64,000 bases of DNA from Fasciolopsis buskii (GCA_008360955.1 LUCM01010396.1:33301-97300), one strand, 5' to 3'; positions 23,818 to 38,230 are shown, counted from the first letter of the stretch. The notes: generated by a model from the letters alone, not told the origin. Numbers and translations are program-made.

Positions 23818-26800
23818 GCAGCAGCATTTTATATCCCTTGAGCATTTACACCTTTTGATAACATTTTTATCTTTTTACCCCAACGGCGTTTCACTGTGGC
23901 TCCAAAATGTTTTGGTTGTCAATATAACGTCAGACCGTTTAGCGCCTGACTAGCGCAACGATGTTCTGTTGCCCTGTTTCTGAAATGTATATGCAATATC
24001 ACGCTAATCTGTTCTGTTCCACCCTCTGGTTGGTCTGGGGGTGGACTGCGTCGCACATCATGGGAGGCACTCCAATGTCGATTGCTTGTGGAGTTCAGTT
24101 TGACAGCTGAACTTCTGTCCTCAACTTTGACTTATTCGTTGGTCGGAACGCAGGTGCTTTAGCTCGTCCAGGCGGGCTTCTGTGCCCTTCGCGAAGAACT
24201 TTGTATAAATTCCATAGTTTGGTCTTTTTCGTAATTGATCACTTGTGCAAATGGGTCTGTTAACGAGTCACAGTGTGGATGTGTAGATTTGTATGTACGT
24301 GGATACACATAAATGCCTGCGCACATTTATGTGCGTTAGCTCATGGAAAGATGATAGAACAGAACTAAGCGAAATCGACTTTTACAGTTATGACGTGTTC
24401 GGGACTATGGCATACTCGAAGCCCCTGGTGCGTTCCGTTTGAGCTTGCCTCGTCACGTGGAATGGGTTCTCATTTCCCGCAAAATTTCGGTGCTGCCTCC
24501 ATCAGTTGCAACGACTGCCCTCCAAACAACGGTCTTTTGCCTCACTGTTTTGCTGGTAATTTTTCATTCGTCGTTGAGCCACTAGTGTTATCCTGTTAAG
24601 AGGGTTGTTCGTTACGCGGTTGGATTCATCGTTCGGCTTGATTACCTTTGGAAGTAGTAGCTCGTATTATCACTCCTAGTTGAGCTTTTCCTGTTTACCT
24701 CAGTCAAGGAGGAGATGCTGTGGTCCGAGCCTGGACATTGGCATCAGACCTTGTGGAACGCATTTGTTACAGGTCCTCGGTGGCTGAAGTAAGCCCAAGC
24801 TCTTTTTTACGCCACATGGTGTGCATAAGGTTCTGTGGAGAAATGACCATCAAAGACTGGCTAAAGTCGGCCGCGCGCTGCTAGTAGTAAAATACCTAGA
24901 TGAGTCAATTATCTGCTCACAACAAGTCTGCAACGTCCTACTGCTTTAGAGGGTTCGCTACAGCGGTTATTCCAGGCTTTCGTTTTAGGTGGACGAAGTT
25001 TCTTAGAAGCACATGCTGGTGAGCGACTTGACCGGCTATTTTGAGTCGTCGCTGGAGACAGCAGAAACGTCATTTGGCTCTAGAGATCGGTTTCCGCATG
25101 TATTTGGATCGAAGCCAGTACTGGTAGGAAAATCCGAAATAGCGGATCGATTTAGCTCAGGACTATCGACAACACCCTTGGCGACCGCTCTCGGATAACA
25201 TCTAGATGGGCCCCAAGTTCCTACGACCTGTCGATAGGTCGGTGTAGAAGTGCCGGGTGACAATCAGTGGTCTAGCGTGGAAATTGTGAAATGGCTGACT
25301 AAAGTGTCACAAAGGTTGTGTTGGAAGCCACAGCTCGACCTCAGGTTGAAGGAGACGAGTTCAAATACCGACCCACTTATCTTAAGAACTATTCGTCAAC
25401 TAGTACCGAAACACCGTGCGAGTTTCCTCGTGTATTGGTTGGCATTCCGCTGCCAAATCGAGTCCGGTGCCGTATCTGATCGGTACTATAGTGTGTTAGG
25501 AGGTTAAGTCTGGTTTGCCTAAATTTGGTAAGCGTGAAAGAACTCGCGATCGCCTGCTCGGTGCGTATGACCATCCCACACATTGTAAGCCGTAGCTGGG
25601 TTTACTCGTCAATCTTCCGTTTCAAACGGGGCGTTTCTTCGTCGAACAACTAGTTCTGCTCCCTGACATTTTCGGCTGAGGACTGTTCTGGGCGTCAAAG
25701 ATTTGGCCTCATCCTAGAGGTACGAACTGAACATTCAGTCGCTATCTTTCAGTTAGTTAGAAGGCCATGGGGTCCTGATACCGTCCTTTTGGCCTTGGGC
25801 TCGAAGCAAGTCGCCTGAGCCGACCTTCTACTTAGGTTTGGCAAAACAGGCAGCTTAAAACTTTGCAACATTTTGCAGGTCACCTTGAACGTTGGATGAT
25901 AAATTGGCTGCTGGGAATAGAACATCTAGCAGGTATCCCCGGTGTTTTCATTTCCGGCTTCCTGAGGTGCTAACAGTTTTGTGAATTATCTCTGATCTGC
26001 TTCGGGTTTGTGGATGGGACGGTTGCTCTTCAGCTTCAATAACCATGATGCCACTAGCGAATATCCTGTAAAATTTCATCTTGGTCAGTGTTGTAGTCCG
26101 TTCCATTTCTAACTCACTCAGCACTACTCAGGGGTTGTTGCTCCGAAATGTCAAAAATAGCTCCGTCATTTGGGTGAGGCTGAGCTGGCTTCTGCGGAAT
26201 GTTGCTCACAAAAGGGGCTCATACAGGTCGTTTTGTCTGCGGTGTTTGCACTCCCCTGTACTAGTTATGAATTATGTCCGAGTTTTCCGGAAGGAGAGGT
26301 ACCTGCTTCGCACATTCAGGCAGCATGTGCGCTCGCGAAATTTAGCGTTGCGCTATCGAGCGGTTCACCTTACAAGGAGAACGTGTAAATGCTGATGTTT
26401 ACTCTGAGCCTTGTTGCAAATTCGTTTGAATGAAGCTTCCTTAGTCTAGCTTGATGGTTGCTGCGACTGGTTATGTATAGTTCCGCATTCTGAGGTGATC
26501 CGCAAGAAGCTGCTTTCAAGAGCTCGTACCGAAGTCAAATGTTTATACAGTTCATGGGCCAACCATTTTAGGCCGTTTGTGATTAGCTCTTGTATTATGG
26601 TGTAAGGCGCCACTGAAATTGCGAGACTATTTGGGCGTTGATTTAGTCGTGTTGTTATATGTATATATTACACATGTGATATGTACATGTATATTCTATG
26701 ATGCAGGAAGTTGGTAGTGGCTTTTGTGCCTTATACCTCGAAAATCCTTCCAACTAGTTGTTTGCTAATTGAACTTACTCGAGCATCAGTAAGTGGGACC

Positions 26801-28040
26801 ACTTGTCACCATGACCATGAGTTCTAGGTGGAATTGGAAGCTTGAAGAGACTGCAGGTTCCGATGGAACACTCCTCCAGTTCGTCTTAGCTGTGCGGGAC
26901 TCCTCAGCATTTTCCATCGCGTTTCTCTGGAACATGTGGAACGGTACATATTCCTTTGTCATGGAGCACAGTCTTAGAGAGTAAGACACGTAGTGATTAT
27001 GGTAATCGACATGGGATTCGTTTGTTGCTGATGCTCAAGTTCCTAGTCCCGTGTGACGGCCGCGAACAAAAGGCCACATCTCGTCAAAGTCTGGTAATAT
27101 GTTCATCCTTCTTCAGTTATTTGCATCGTCGTCAGTAATGATTGTTTTCAGTGCTCTCCATTGGGAATTTATGCCGCGGATCCTGAACGTCTAGGCGCGT
27201 GATTGTTTGCGGTGGAATATCGGATTCAACTAGAGCTATCGGCATTGTGCGACAAAGGTATTCCATTCTTGCCTACCTTCGTCCTCTGCTGAAAAATGGG
27301 GAGTACCTTGTATGCTTTTCGGAATGTAGTTGTCGAAGTAGTAAATTATGACTTAGATTAGTCAGACGACTTTTTGTTTATTTGAATCTGCTGGATGTGT
27401 TCAAGGCGTACTAGGTAGAAGAAACCTGTTGCTGCATTTGGCACGTGCTTTACTCCCAAGTCACCAGCTCCGAGCCTGTTACTTAGGGAGAGGCTAATTC
27501 TTGTCTGTTTTCGTATCTCGACAGCTGCGCGGTGAATTATGTTAGCATCGTAGTAGAGGTGTAAACGCTTGTATCCAAGTCTCAAGTGGAGTGCGGTAAA
27601 TTGAAGTGCTTTTGGCTTCGGTGCATGCTGCGTCTTGGTGGGTTCTGTTTTTTATAGTTGCGAGAAATGGGATTGGCTTGCTGCTGTTAATCCTCCTTTG
27701 GAAGTTTTCGATCATCGATTTGTGTGTCATGTAGCCAGGATAGAGTGACCGTGTAAGGAATGCCATCTTTAGAAATCGGATATTGGGTGCCGGTTCAAAG
27801 AATGGCAATGTATCCAGCGTAGTAGGCTGTCAGTCGGAACATGTTTCGTATGTAACCAAGAGAGGCAAACGATTTGCGTGTTTAGCACTAAGCGGTCACG
27901 TTCATTTTGGCATCTTTTGCCTTGTACAGAACAACTACGGAACTTTAAAACTCCCCTTTAGCAAGCTGTAGCGACATTATCAGACCGTCATACAAATTTT
28001 AATGGGTGGCTTAAGTTAAGACTCCTTTATTCCCCCATTT
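23818..28040. other. 3' flank of the prothymosin-like gene and gene-less stretch
   Basis: The gene's 3' UTR starts at 23818. I see no canonical AATAAA in the first few hundred bases, so the transcript end is undefined. The plus strand is rich in T and G through about 27 kb. No domain or well-bounded exon was found on either strand; short frames at 24390-24599 and 26081-26395 have no family match. Confidence 0.4.
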
Positions 28041-28044
28041 CGAA

Positions 28045-28420
28045 GTTTGTAAATTCATGGAAGCTGCGACCGTCCATCGCGAGAGTCACTCACGTTTGGA
28101 AATTCAACATCTGTGCATGTACTCAAGAAAACAAGGTTGGCGATAGGATGAAAGCGAAGGCTGTTTGTTTCAAGGCCACCTTCGTTTGCTTTCATCATCC
28201 GACCGGGTTACCAACTCAGGTATGTCGCGTAAATCAACTGATTGGAAAATAACTCGAAATTGCGAGTTTGTCCTTTAATCCTCAGTTGAACAATCTTGGG
28301 CAGTATTCTATTAAGTTGATTAGGTGGTTTCCACATTCCTTCCTGAAAATGAAGTTTGTGTGTGCATCTGTGGGGCGAGTTGTCTTTATCTAGCCCTATG
28401 ATCAATGAGACGAGGTTTTC
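28045..28420 (+). repeat. Dispersed repeat, copy 1
   Basis: It aligns with 41785-42140 in the same orientation over about 350 bases, with roughly 60-65% identity by eye. Shared blocks include acatctgtg, tgtactcaag, gcttcgtttg-like and gtttat/gtttgt segments. It ends near a short TG-rich tract (tttgtgtgtg), which in the other copy is a long (TG)n run. No coding capacity is recognised; it may be a non-autonomous element or an old retroelement 3' end. Confidence 0.55.
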
Positions 28421-28982
28421 GATGCCAGTAGGTGGGTTTGTAGGGAGAACGTACAGGAGCTTAGGTACGTGGTGCTACCATTTGAAAATTTTAACCTTGG
28501 CGGCTTGTTTTTGTTAGAAGTCATTAACGGTGCATGTTTATGTAGCCCGAAGGGATACGCGGAGCGGAAATGAAAGGCAATGAGCCAGACATCATAACCA
28601 AGGGAAGTTGTTTGGGCTCTGCATCGTCCAGTGTTGAAGTTAAATGAACTATTCAGATCCAGCCCTAATGGCCTAATTTTTTAATGATGCTTGACTCAGA
28701 ATCGTTCTCTGAGGGTTCGCACCTCATCTTGGGTGTAATCTGTTTGCGATACCGGTGATCTCTTACAAAGCGGATGAAACGGCTGCTCGGTGGTCACGTA
28801 GTTTTCAGTTATTTGTCGAGTTGGAGTCGTTGCGTTGAAAAATTAATTCTGGTGACTCAGTTTTTCTGTCAGAAAATATCGGTGATATGCATTGACTTTG
28901 TTAATATTAAGATGCGGAATCCATTTGCGTATTGCACATACAAAGTTGGATGCCAGCAGCCAAAATCGAATCGTTGATCTTC

Positions 28983-29200
28983 CGCTTACCGGGCTGTCGT
29001 GGATGCATGGTAGTATTCCATTATATGGATGATTTGACTTTCAGTGGTGGTCAAGAGCAATGGGTGAAAGTAGTCCATCGAAGCTTTCCGGAATCACCCG
29101 ATACCATTACCCGGAAGTTCAGACCTGAAATCGGAAAATCTGAAAAGAACGGTCTGAACAAACGACTATTCGCCCAGTGGAAGCTAAGTGCGTACCATGG
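28983..29200 (+). pseudogene. Possible reverse transcriptase fragment (YMDD box)
   Basis: A plus-strand frame contains MVVFHYMDDLTFSGG at about 29010-29054. YxDD flanked by hydrophobic residues and followed by a short variable segment is the catalytic motif C of reverse transcriptases, and about 45 residues later comes a Lys-rich stretch, as in retroelement RTs. No other RT block is recognisable on either side and the frame is open for only 91 codons. It may be an isolated element fragment or a chance match. Confidence 0.3.
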
Positions 29201-32154
29201 TTGACATATTCGTACTTTGCAAAGAGTCGTAGATTGGAAGGTAGGTACCTGAATGACACCGTTTTACTGCGAGCATGTCTGTGAATTGATACGACAATGC
29301 AGTCGACCGCCTATTATCTACCACGCAGCTGATGTAGGGAAGGTTCTTTCTGCTCCGTTCGGCCATAAAACTGAGATGTACACTACTGTTTAATTACATT
29401 ATTCATATCTACTTACACGCATTGTTTATCACTTGGTCTTCAGTGAGGTCTAACAGGCTGGTTTGAATTTGATTGCAAACTCGTCAGTTTGTTTAGTGGC
29501 TTATTTAAATCTTTCTTGTCCTTGCCTTTTTCTTTATTTTCTCGTAGTATCATAGGCGTGGTTCTTTCTTGTCAGGTAGTTTGTGTGGAGCTTGTTGAGT
29601 AATGTCTGACACATTTTTGCTGTAAAATGGGGTTTGGATAATAATTGGAATGTAAGAGTCGTTGGCTCCGGCGGTAGTTGAACCCAGTTATTTGTGTCGC
29701 GAGCTACGAGACTTTTCTGTTGGACCGATGTTTACAGGATGAACCCTATGAGTTGCATACCCGAATATAGCGTGTCCACTTCGGGAACAGTTCAGCCGTA
29801 CTCTCCAAGTAGTCACACCAGTGACCGCTTTTTTGGTCATTTTGGAATATCTTTTTCAGGAATCAGCGGCGCAAATCCACAGTAACCGATAGGTCATGAT
29901 AGTTTCGTGTAGAATCGAATTTGCTACTCACCGAACAAGTACTCGGGTTTTGTAGGTCTTGTTCAAAGCCTTCGTCTTTATCCATCGTGTGAGTCGACTA
30001 CTTTGCGTCAGCGGCCCGTGGCCATGAAAATCAGCAGATATGCATTGTGTCGTGTGGTGAAATTTAATCAAATCGTCCAGACCCTGCCCAGCTGGCCTAG
30101 CAAATGAGGCGTTCTGCTCACTCGCTCGTCTAGGGTTCACGTCCATGTTCCAGCGCAGTGAATGTGCACTGTAGGTGGTTCTTAACAGAAATAAAAAGTC
30201 TGTCGTGTTTCTACGATATATTGGTGACGTGTTGTGCATTATTACCTTATGATGAATTATTTCGTGAGTTCGGAGTTCTTGTTGCTCGCCAGTCCTTATG
30301 TATGAAGTCGAAGTACAAAGTGTTCATTGCGGAAAATGCGCTTGTTTGCGAAATACTTTTGTTTCCCACGTATTTACGCACAGCGGAATGTTGCACATGT
30401 TAAGCAATATAGTTGTTCTTTTATTCCCAAAGACGAAACTAGCTGTTGTGCATAACCCCCTCACTGAAGGTGAAACACTCCTGAGGCCAGTCCAAAGAGA
30501 TAACAAAGTTACTGCATTTTGGGAAGTGGAACAGATTCATTTAATCACTACGCAGTTTTTTACGTCCTATTAATCAAATACCTTAGAAAATCCGTGTCTT
30601 TCCAGCACAAACAAAATGCTTTTTAATTGTACCTCGTGAATGGAAAAACGGAAACTCATATCAGCTCTTCGATATGGTTCAGCAAGCATTTTCTGTTGAT
30701 TTACTGGGAAGCTGGATAAAAGGGGATGGCATGTTTCAGCAAAATTTAACAGCTCCAAAATCCTAGTCATCAAAATTTCGACTCCAGCCTTCTCAAATCC
30801 GTAACAAACAAGATGCCTGACTGACCTGAAAACTAATGGTAACCAGGTCTCTGACAAGTGTTCTCGAACTCCATTTGTGCGTCAGTCTCCTGTGCGTATC
30901 AACTGACACTCACTTGGTTTCGGTTTTCACTTGTGGACTGCCCCGTTGAATGATGAGGGAGGTAGTCTTTGTGAACCAAGGTGCTGTTGCTCTTTACTCC
31001 TGAGAAATTCATTGTTTTGTGATTACGATGGGTTCTCTCAACAAATTTAATGATTGCTTGAGTGTGATGTCGACTCGCACTTGGCGCTTGCAAGCAAAAT
31101 CTTACGACGTCTTTTTTTTCTATCCGAATTTGGTGGACAACCGGGACCTGATAATTTGAATCATTCAACAGATCTGCTATTAGCTTGCCTTTCAAATATA
31201 TTTATTTTTTTCAAACTGGCCGAATAGTCAAGCGGCTGGTTTTAACGACTCGTCAAATAATCCATACTTATTTCTCCCAGCATGAGGTGAATTGGAAATG
31301 CCTTCGGAAATTGACTGAACACTAATGGTTCGTTTAAACTGCTTTTAAAGGGGTAAACGGGACTGCGTATTGAGCTGATCGTTTCATCGTCTTCTGACGT
31401 TAGATTTGTAGAATGCGAACACGGTCGCAACTGCAAGTACGTCGGGCTGATATACAGCACAATGGCTTTAATTGAACATGGAATCCTTTGTATCTTGTAT
31501 TTTTCCTTTCCTTTTTTAATTAGGTAACATGGCGCATTATTTTTATCTAGGAGGTTCACCCAATTGTAGGCTACCGAACGAGGAAATGACCAATTGCAGG
31601 GGAATTTGGATTCGCTACGCCCAAACATCACGATGTTGATTGGACAATTCCAGCCAGCGATTTGCACAGTCAGTCAGCAAGAGGCAGAAATCGCGCCGTG
31701 TTTCATGAAACCAGGGCAAAGTTGGTTTGAGCGATGAATGCGAATCGAACCATAACAGATGCTAAGTGGTCACATCTCGAGATTCTATGGTAAGCCCAAG
31801 ACGAAAGTTTTTTGAACAGAAATTACTGATAATTTCAGTAAAACCAGTGTGGTTAAGCATGCGTCACGACGTTAAAGCCGAGCATCCGAGCCAACCGAAG
31901 GCATAATTCCTCCAGATAAGTGTTTTACAGTAGTTCATTATTACCGAACAAGCAATATCGCTACTGTTCGTCAAAGATGGTTCTTAGAGAAATACTATAA
32001 ACTGAGGAAATCATGACCTATTCTGTGGACTTGGGTCAGCTTCCAAGTATAGAGACCAAAAGCAAAAAATATAGGCATTGGGAACCCGAGAACAAAGGGT
32101 AAGCAAAAGACATCCAACTAACTCCATATCAGTTATAAAGAACAAAACCTACTC

Positions 32155-32184
32155 CATCGAGCCACAGAACTGTGTGGCTCGATG
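32155..32184. repeat. Perfect 12-bp stem-loop
   Basis: Arms catcgagccaca and tgtggctcgatg flank a six-base loop. No poly-T tract or gene end is next to it, so I do not call it a terminator. It could be structural or incidental. Confidence 0.6.
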
Positions 32185-35100
32185 CACCTATAATTAGAGA
32201 ATAACCGCGAGGTGCGGCACGGTAAAACGTACGGTAATGAACTGCAGCGCTTTCCGAGGTTTAAGGACAAATCGCTTCAGTTTGCGATCTATGCAGCATA
32301 ATCCTGAAACTGCATCAAACCTGTACTGAGCTTTGTTCTGATTACGCCAAACCGAACTGTCCCGTTGACGGTTGTCAACCTAAGGAGTATTCTTGACAGC
32401 CCCTGCAGATCATTAGTACCAATTACTAGTAAGTGAGCTGCCGGTGGTCACCTATGGTTTTTTCTCCAAGGGTCGGTCGAACGGTTGTTTGTTTAATTTT
32501 AACTCAGCAAACATTGGTTATAGCTGACCATACCTATCTGTTCAAAAATACCGCCAATTCATACTTCATAAGCAAACGAAAACAGTGCCAGAGTAAAACT
32601 ATAGGATGAAAGGTTTGTGCATCAACAAAATCCTTATGGTCAAACATGTCGCTGTCTGAGGAACAGGTGAAACCTTACGTTGCCATTAAGTTCAAAAAGG
32701 CTATAAACTTTGCTGACAACGTATATAAGATATTAACAATCCAACTCCTCCCTCGACCGTGTTTCTTACATTCTAAAGGTATCTTTCTTTAAACACATTC
32801 TCCCGTATTACTTCCTGTCTTTTGAATAGTTTGCCACCCAAAATCAAGGCCCGACTCACCACTAAGAAATCGTCCAGCCGATATACAGCTGTTTGATCAT
32901 AAGTGCACATTTATTGCGCAAGCATTGAAACCCTCTTCCGGAACGAATGGTTGTGGGTTCACCCCCATAGCAATAATGAACTCTGATCTGGCTTTTAGAG
33001 ATCCACTGAAAACTACGATTAAGCAGTACGATTCCCCCATTCTCTGCTACACTTTGTAGGGTGACACTTACTGAGTGGTCCATTCCCCCATATGAAGCGA
33101 AGATATCGCAAAGAATCCGACTAGTCAAACAACCACAATGTTTGACTCAGAGTCATTCGGAGCAGGTTCAGGTTTCGATATGCACTTCTGAGGATTCTTA
33201 AAATTCCCGACAGATCTGCTGGACCGTTCTTTCTCGGTTTTTACAGTCATTTGAGAAACAACAATGTTGGACTTCGATGCTGTGTCGCAGATCATCTGAA
33301 GGTCGCACTAAACCTCCAACTTTCTGTTTATTTGTTCATCTTTCGTTAGTTGTTTTTCCAAAAGTGCATGGTACTATTGGGTGGCAACCAAAGCCGGCAC
33401 ATATTTGGACAAAATTTAAAATTGTAAATCCAAGCACGAAAATAAAAAGTGACCTGCGATGGACGATCCATTGTCCTGTTTGTGGAATTTAGTCCGAGGC
33501 TTTACGAAGTGGAATTGTACAGCCGCGGCTTATTTTTCAATTAAAGAGCTCTTGATTGACCACGGAATATTTGCTAACGTTGCTCATTTTTGTGTAACTG
33601 TTAAGGAAATGTAAAGTGTTTCTTCATTGCCTTGTCATTAAGAGTACCCACTCAAGCTGTTCAAACGATTAGCTTTGTTATCTTTCTCCTGGTTCAACTG
33701 CTGGATAGTGTACCTCAGGGTGTGGTCATTGAAAGCTCTTGTTCCAGATGACTGGAGTCTCTCAGCTCCGGTAATGGAAAAACGGTGCAGAAGTCAAATC
33801 TATATTAGGACTGATGATGGAATGTATCACCAAAAAAACTGAATAGTTGAACCTGTTCAGTAACCGTGTTGCTTGCGCGCGATTAAAAAACGTCTTTTTC
33901 TGGGTGAGTGAGAAGAAACAAGACGAACAGGCAATTGTTATTTTTATCCGTTTACTTCCCCGGCTGTGCAACTTGTTGGTTATATAGTTCGCCCCACTTT
34001 ATCACTTGATATATTTATTTAGACTGTAAGAAAGTTCCGAAGCTAGGTATAACTGTCAAGGCCTTACATACTCCCAGCGTTGAGCGCTGTAGGACTACAG
34101 GTTGCTTCATTTTCCCTCCATAAAACTGCTTCCTTATGGAGGTTACTTTCACTATTATCCACGGTTTTGTTGGTCACTATTTTTATGGATCCCATGAAGA
34201 CAGGTTCGAATTTGTCTTTGCACTCGAATATATGTAGCTAGATGTAGGATTACCTCGAAAATGTTTAACCGATTGACTGATGTTAGTGATTCCAGCTGGA
34301 CGACTCGATTATTGCAAATCCGCTGAGCGTAAGCTGCAGTGGTGGCGGGTATACCGGATCTGTAGAAACTTAATTGGCGTTTAGATGTTAGGCATTGAAT
34401 TTTATAAGGTCGTCTTAAAGTAACTCAGCGTAGCACATAAGATCTTTTTCCAAACGGCCCTGGAAAGGCCTGGGACGGTTGCTGAGATTCTACTCGTTTT
34501 TGATCTTTAGCGCAGTGGCAAACTCGGACGACAAGTAAAGTCACATCTGACCGCATTCTAATGCATTAGTGAAGAATCGATTTTTAATAAAAGCTGACAA
34601 ATAATATCCACATGGCTCATGGTCGAAGTTAGATTCATTTTTTAAATCTTATAAATAGGTTTTAATTGGTGGTAACCCGTTGAATTAGTTCAAATGTGAG
34701 TGGTCTCTGATACCGGCTGAATTCGAACCTGCGCGTAAGAATGACTGCGTCTTCTTGTCGCGTGAGCTTTACTTGCTGAGATACCAGGTCATGAATATGA
34801 TTCAAATCTGGCTGGGATCATTACGTCCAAAACTGTTCCCTAGTGGTTTCCAAGGGCTTAATTAGAATTACCCAAGGTACCCCGAGCTTCCTGTCAGTTA
34901 CATCCTGCGGACAACGCTGTTGCTGGAAAATTACTTACATGTCTTGTTTCATAAATAAAACAAAATCGTCGATTTTGGAGGGTTTGCCTGCTGAAATGTG
35001 GTTTGTAATTGAAGTCAGTTTTGTTGTGGTTTCGAAGGCGGAACAACAGGAAGTGATTTCGTTTTTCGCTAATACACATTTCTGTTATCTGACTATTTTC

Positions 35101-35934
35101 GGTTATGTGATGGGACTGCCCAGCGTATCAGATCCTGTCTGAAATAAGGAATGAGGTGTGGAACCGAATAGGTAAGGCTTCTGCTGTCCTCAAAAGTGGG
35201 TGAGGAAAAACCCTGGAAGCATTTTTCTTGGCACTGTAGATCACCTTGGAAGTACTGTCGTCCATCGGACGACCCGAAACCGCAACAGGGCCGATTCTTA
35301 TTCCCAATCACACTGCAGTAAACATAACCTAGAAATCAATCTTCTTATCTGTATCATCTGTGGAATATACAAAGACAGTTCAAAATGTTTTATTTATAGA
35401 ATTCGATTAGACAAACGAAGATTTTGCCGAAATCGGACCTGCTCAGTGCTACCGTGGCTAGCTTCAGCACACAATAGCCAGAAGCTGAAAAAATGAAGAT
35501 TAAAATATCTAAACAACCTCGTGACGCCTCAATTTATTAACTAACGGATTTCTCAGGAGTTTCATGACACTAGAGTAAAAACAGTTAAGCCGAAATTCAT
35601 GTGATTCAGCTAATCACAATCGTACGGCAAAGCATAATAAAAGTGCACAAACCTACCTATACACCATTGTCCACATTAATAGACACTTATGTGTCGCTAA
35701 GCTTTCTTGCCCATTCTGATTTCATGTCATGAATTTTAGTCATAACCCGATTATAAAATTTTGAGCTAGACGGTCTGTAGAATGAGAGCTGGGTGTTGAG
35801 GAACGATAGTTATTTACTGAAACTCTGCAGAATTAATTACCTCTCCGGATCTTTCCGCATCTGTATCCCTCCGGACAAATGGAAAGATCAATGTTTCCCC
35901 ATTTATCTGTGATATATATGTATATATGATGTTC

Positions 35935-36545
35935 TTGCAGGGGAACTTATGAGTGTGGCGAATAGATTTAGTTACTTAGGTGGTTGTATCTCACCTGGTG
36001 GTCGTGCATCGGATGAAGTGTCTTCGCACATACGGAAAGCGTGATTGGTGTTCGCTGATTTGAGGCAACTGTGGCGTTGATGTGCCATTGGGTAACCAAT
36101 CTAAGATCCAATATACAAGGTACCAATGAGGCTGGTACTGCCATGCGGCTCCAAAATTTGGCTGTTGAGAGCAGAAGATATGCGAAGACTCTTGGTGTTT
36201 GAACACCGTTGTCTACATGGTATAGGTAGAATGCGACAGGAGAACATTGTCAGTAACTCAAAGGTTAGGCGTAAATTACTGTGTCCTAGGGTCAAGTCTT
36301 CTAAGCAGGCGCTGAATCAGAATAGATTAAGGTGGTTGGAACATGTTTTGCGCATGTCCAGAGAATGACTATCTAGTGATACGTAGTTTTCCGAGGCAGG
36401 TAATGGTTGGAAGATGGTTCCAGGTCGTCAGTCACTAACGTGGGAAAAGTATGAAAAATTTAGCCCATTGTCTGGCTCGTGTAGATGTAGTTAGACTGCC
36501 AAGCTGGGGTACATGAGATCACCCTCTCCGAGCGATGGTTTGGGA
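35935..36545 (+). mobile_element. 3' part of an RTE-like non-LTR retrotransposon
   Basis: The plus-strand frames encode, in order, the end of an RT domain (NRFSYLGGCISPGGRASDE, then SSHIRKA and FADLRQLWR) and the C-terminal region after RT (GSKIWLLRAEDMRRLLVFEHRC, then RLRWLEHVLRMSRE, then GNGWKMVPGRQSLTW). These match the YLG-CISPGG, the GCETWxLR-ED-RRL-VFDHRCLR and the RLRWLGHVLRM blocks of RTE-type elements common in flukes. Two in-frame stops lie between the blocks and the 5' part is missing, typical of a 5'-truncated insertion. The longest intact piece is 36126-36368. The element is dead. Confidence 0.85.
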
Positions 36546-38228
36546 CTGGATGATATTGGCGTTCTTGTGTCCGAAATTTTTCCTTTTTCTGATAGTTGCT
36601 CACATTATTTTGCAGTCGGTCTTTCACTGTTCTTTGTTCTCTTTTGAATGGATGGTGGTTTCAGGTAACGACCAAACCAGATCGCGTTGATGCAAGGTTA
36701 GTGGTTGCACAAACCTAACTGAACTGAAACTAACCGAACCTTTTCAAGATATCTGGCAATATTTCTAGTAAAAAGCCATTTGAAACCATGTCACAGAAGT
36801 TGGTAGCACCATTGAAAATAGTAACGCTGTTAAATGTACTGAAATCGTTAGTTCAAGGATGTAGCCGTAACAACTTTCAGGGTTAACTTGTAACAGTCTG
36901 GATGTACGCTCCCACCTTGATTTTGATTGTTTTTGTTGACTGGTTCACTTAACGGTCGTCTGCTGATGACTTTTCTTTCCTTTCTTCACATCTCAAATCA
37001 GGACGATTGCGATCCCCGTCTCGGAAGAGCCGTGCATATTACAGACTTATCCTGGAGGTCCAGAGTGGCACCACTATGAATACAACTGAGCAAAAAGGTC
37101 ATTGCCTACGCACTGATGATGTCACCTCGGATAGTTATGAAACGTTCGCTATCTAAACGCCAAGGTGAACACTCACAAGACTTGGAAGACTGTCAACCCA
37201 GACTGCAAGATACGCCAGTATTCAAAATTGCTGACATTTTGAGCTACCATCAGTTGGGTACGGTTAATAAGCTGTTAATTTGTTTCACGTCCGAAGCAAG
37301 ATAGTACGCACGAATAAACAGTGAATTTTCAGATTGCCATTTCGTTCTGTGTACTCCTCGTTCATCCGTCCCTGAACACATGATATGCATAAAGTAATAC
37401 CCATCACCGTTCAGCTTGAGTTAACACTGAGATAATCAAAACACTCATCAAAGACATTTATTCACTGTTAGTTGAATCAATCCAGTCAGCGGATTGAACC
37501 GAAATGTGTCGTTCGATCTGCTGTGATTGAAGCATATCCTCCAGGCTGCTCAACTGTAGAGTTCAGAAAGTTTGTTCAATTATTTAAAACAGTGGCTCAC
37601 TTCCTGCGCACTCAAAAGTGACGTCTCTCTGTAAACCATATACTAATCCGTCCGCTTTAATATTGCCATGTACATCATAGTGCATACATACGACCCTGAA
37701 TTCCGAAGTCATGAAATTTGGATCCGCATTTTGATTTGGGTTGTCCTGATTTCATTTCTTGCTGGGAATGGCTGTCTCAATTTACTCAGTTGAGTAGTAT
37801 AAATCAACAAGAGTGGACAGTAAAACTAACCACGCCCACTGATTTTGGTTCGAAATTAGATGTGAGTCACATGCATACTTCTTTCCGATTCCCGACTCAA
37901 TCACTTCACTCTACCAACTTCGTTTCAAGTGCCAGTTCGTGTTAGTCACGAATGAAATGATGAAATATTGTTTGTAAATCACTGTGGGGTTATTGAGATA
38001 ATGGTAATATTGTTCTTTGATTGCTATCCCATATTGTTCACCATGAATCGTCCATGCACAAGTTCTTTTGGTGTTGCTATCACAGCTGAACTAGTGGTAT
38101 AGGCACGATCATTGCAGCTTCCATTCAAAAATTCTTTTTATACCTTCCGTGACAAAATCTACCGAGGGCCGAATTCGTCTGTGATGTATCGTGTATGTTA
38201 TATATTTTAGTTATACACCATTTGCGTG
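36546..38228. other. Stretch with no supported gene
   Basis: No exon or domain is recognised between the RTE-like fragment and the inverted-repeat element. Short frames at 37116-37304 and 37718-37945 show no family match. Confidence 0.4.
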
Positions 38229-38230
38229 TA

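Larger units (their letters stand above)
28421..35934. other. Long stretch without a supported gene
   Basis: Apart from the RT-like box near 29.0 kb and a hairpin at 32.16 kb, listed separately, I see nothing I can call. The frames at 30570-30857 (minus), 31242-31667 (minus) and 34843-35142 (plus) have no domain or flanking splice-site support. Confidence 0.4.
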
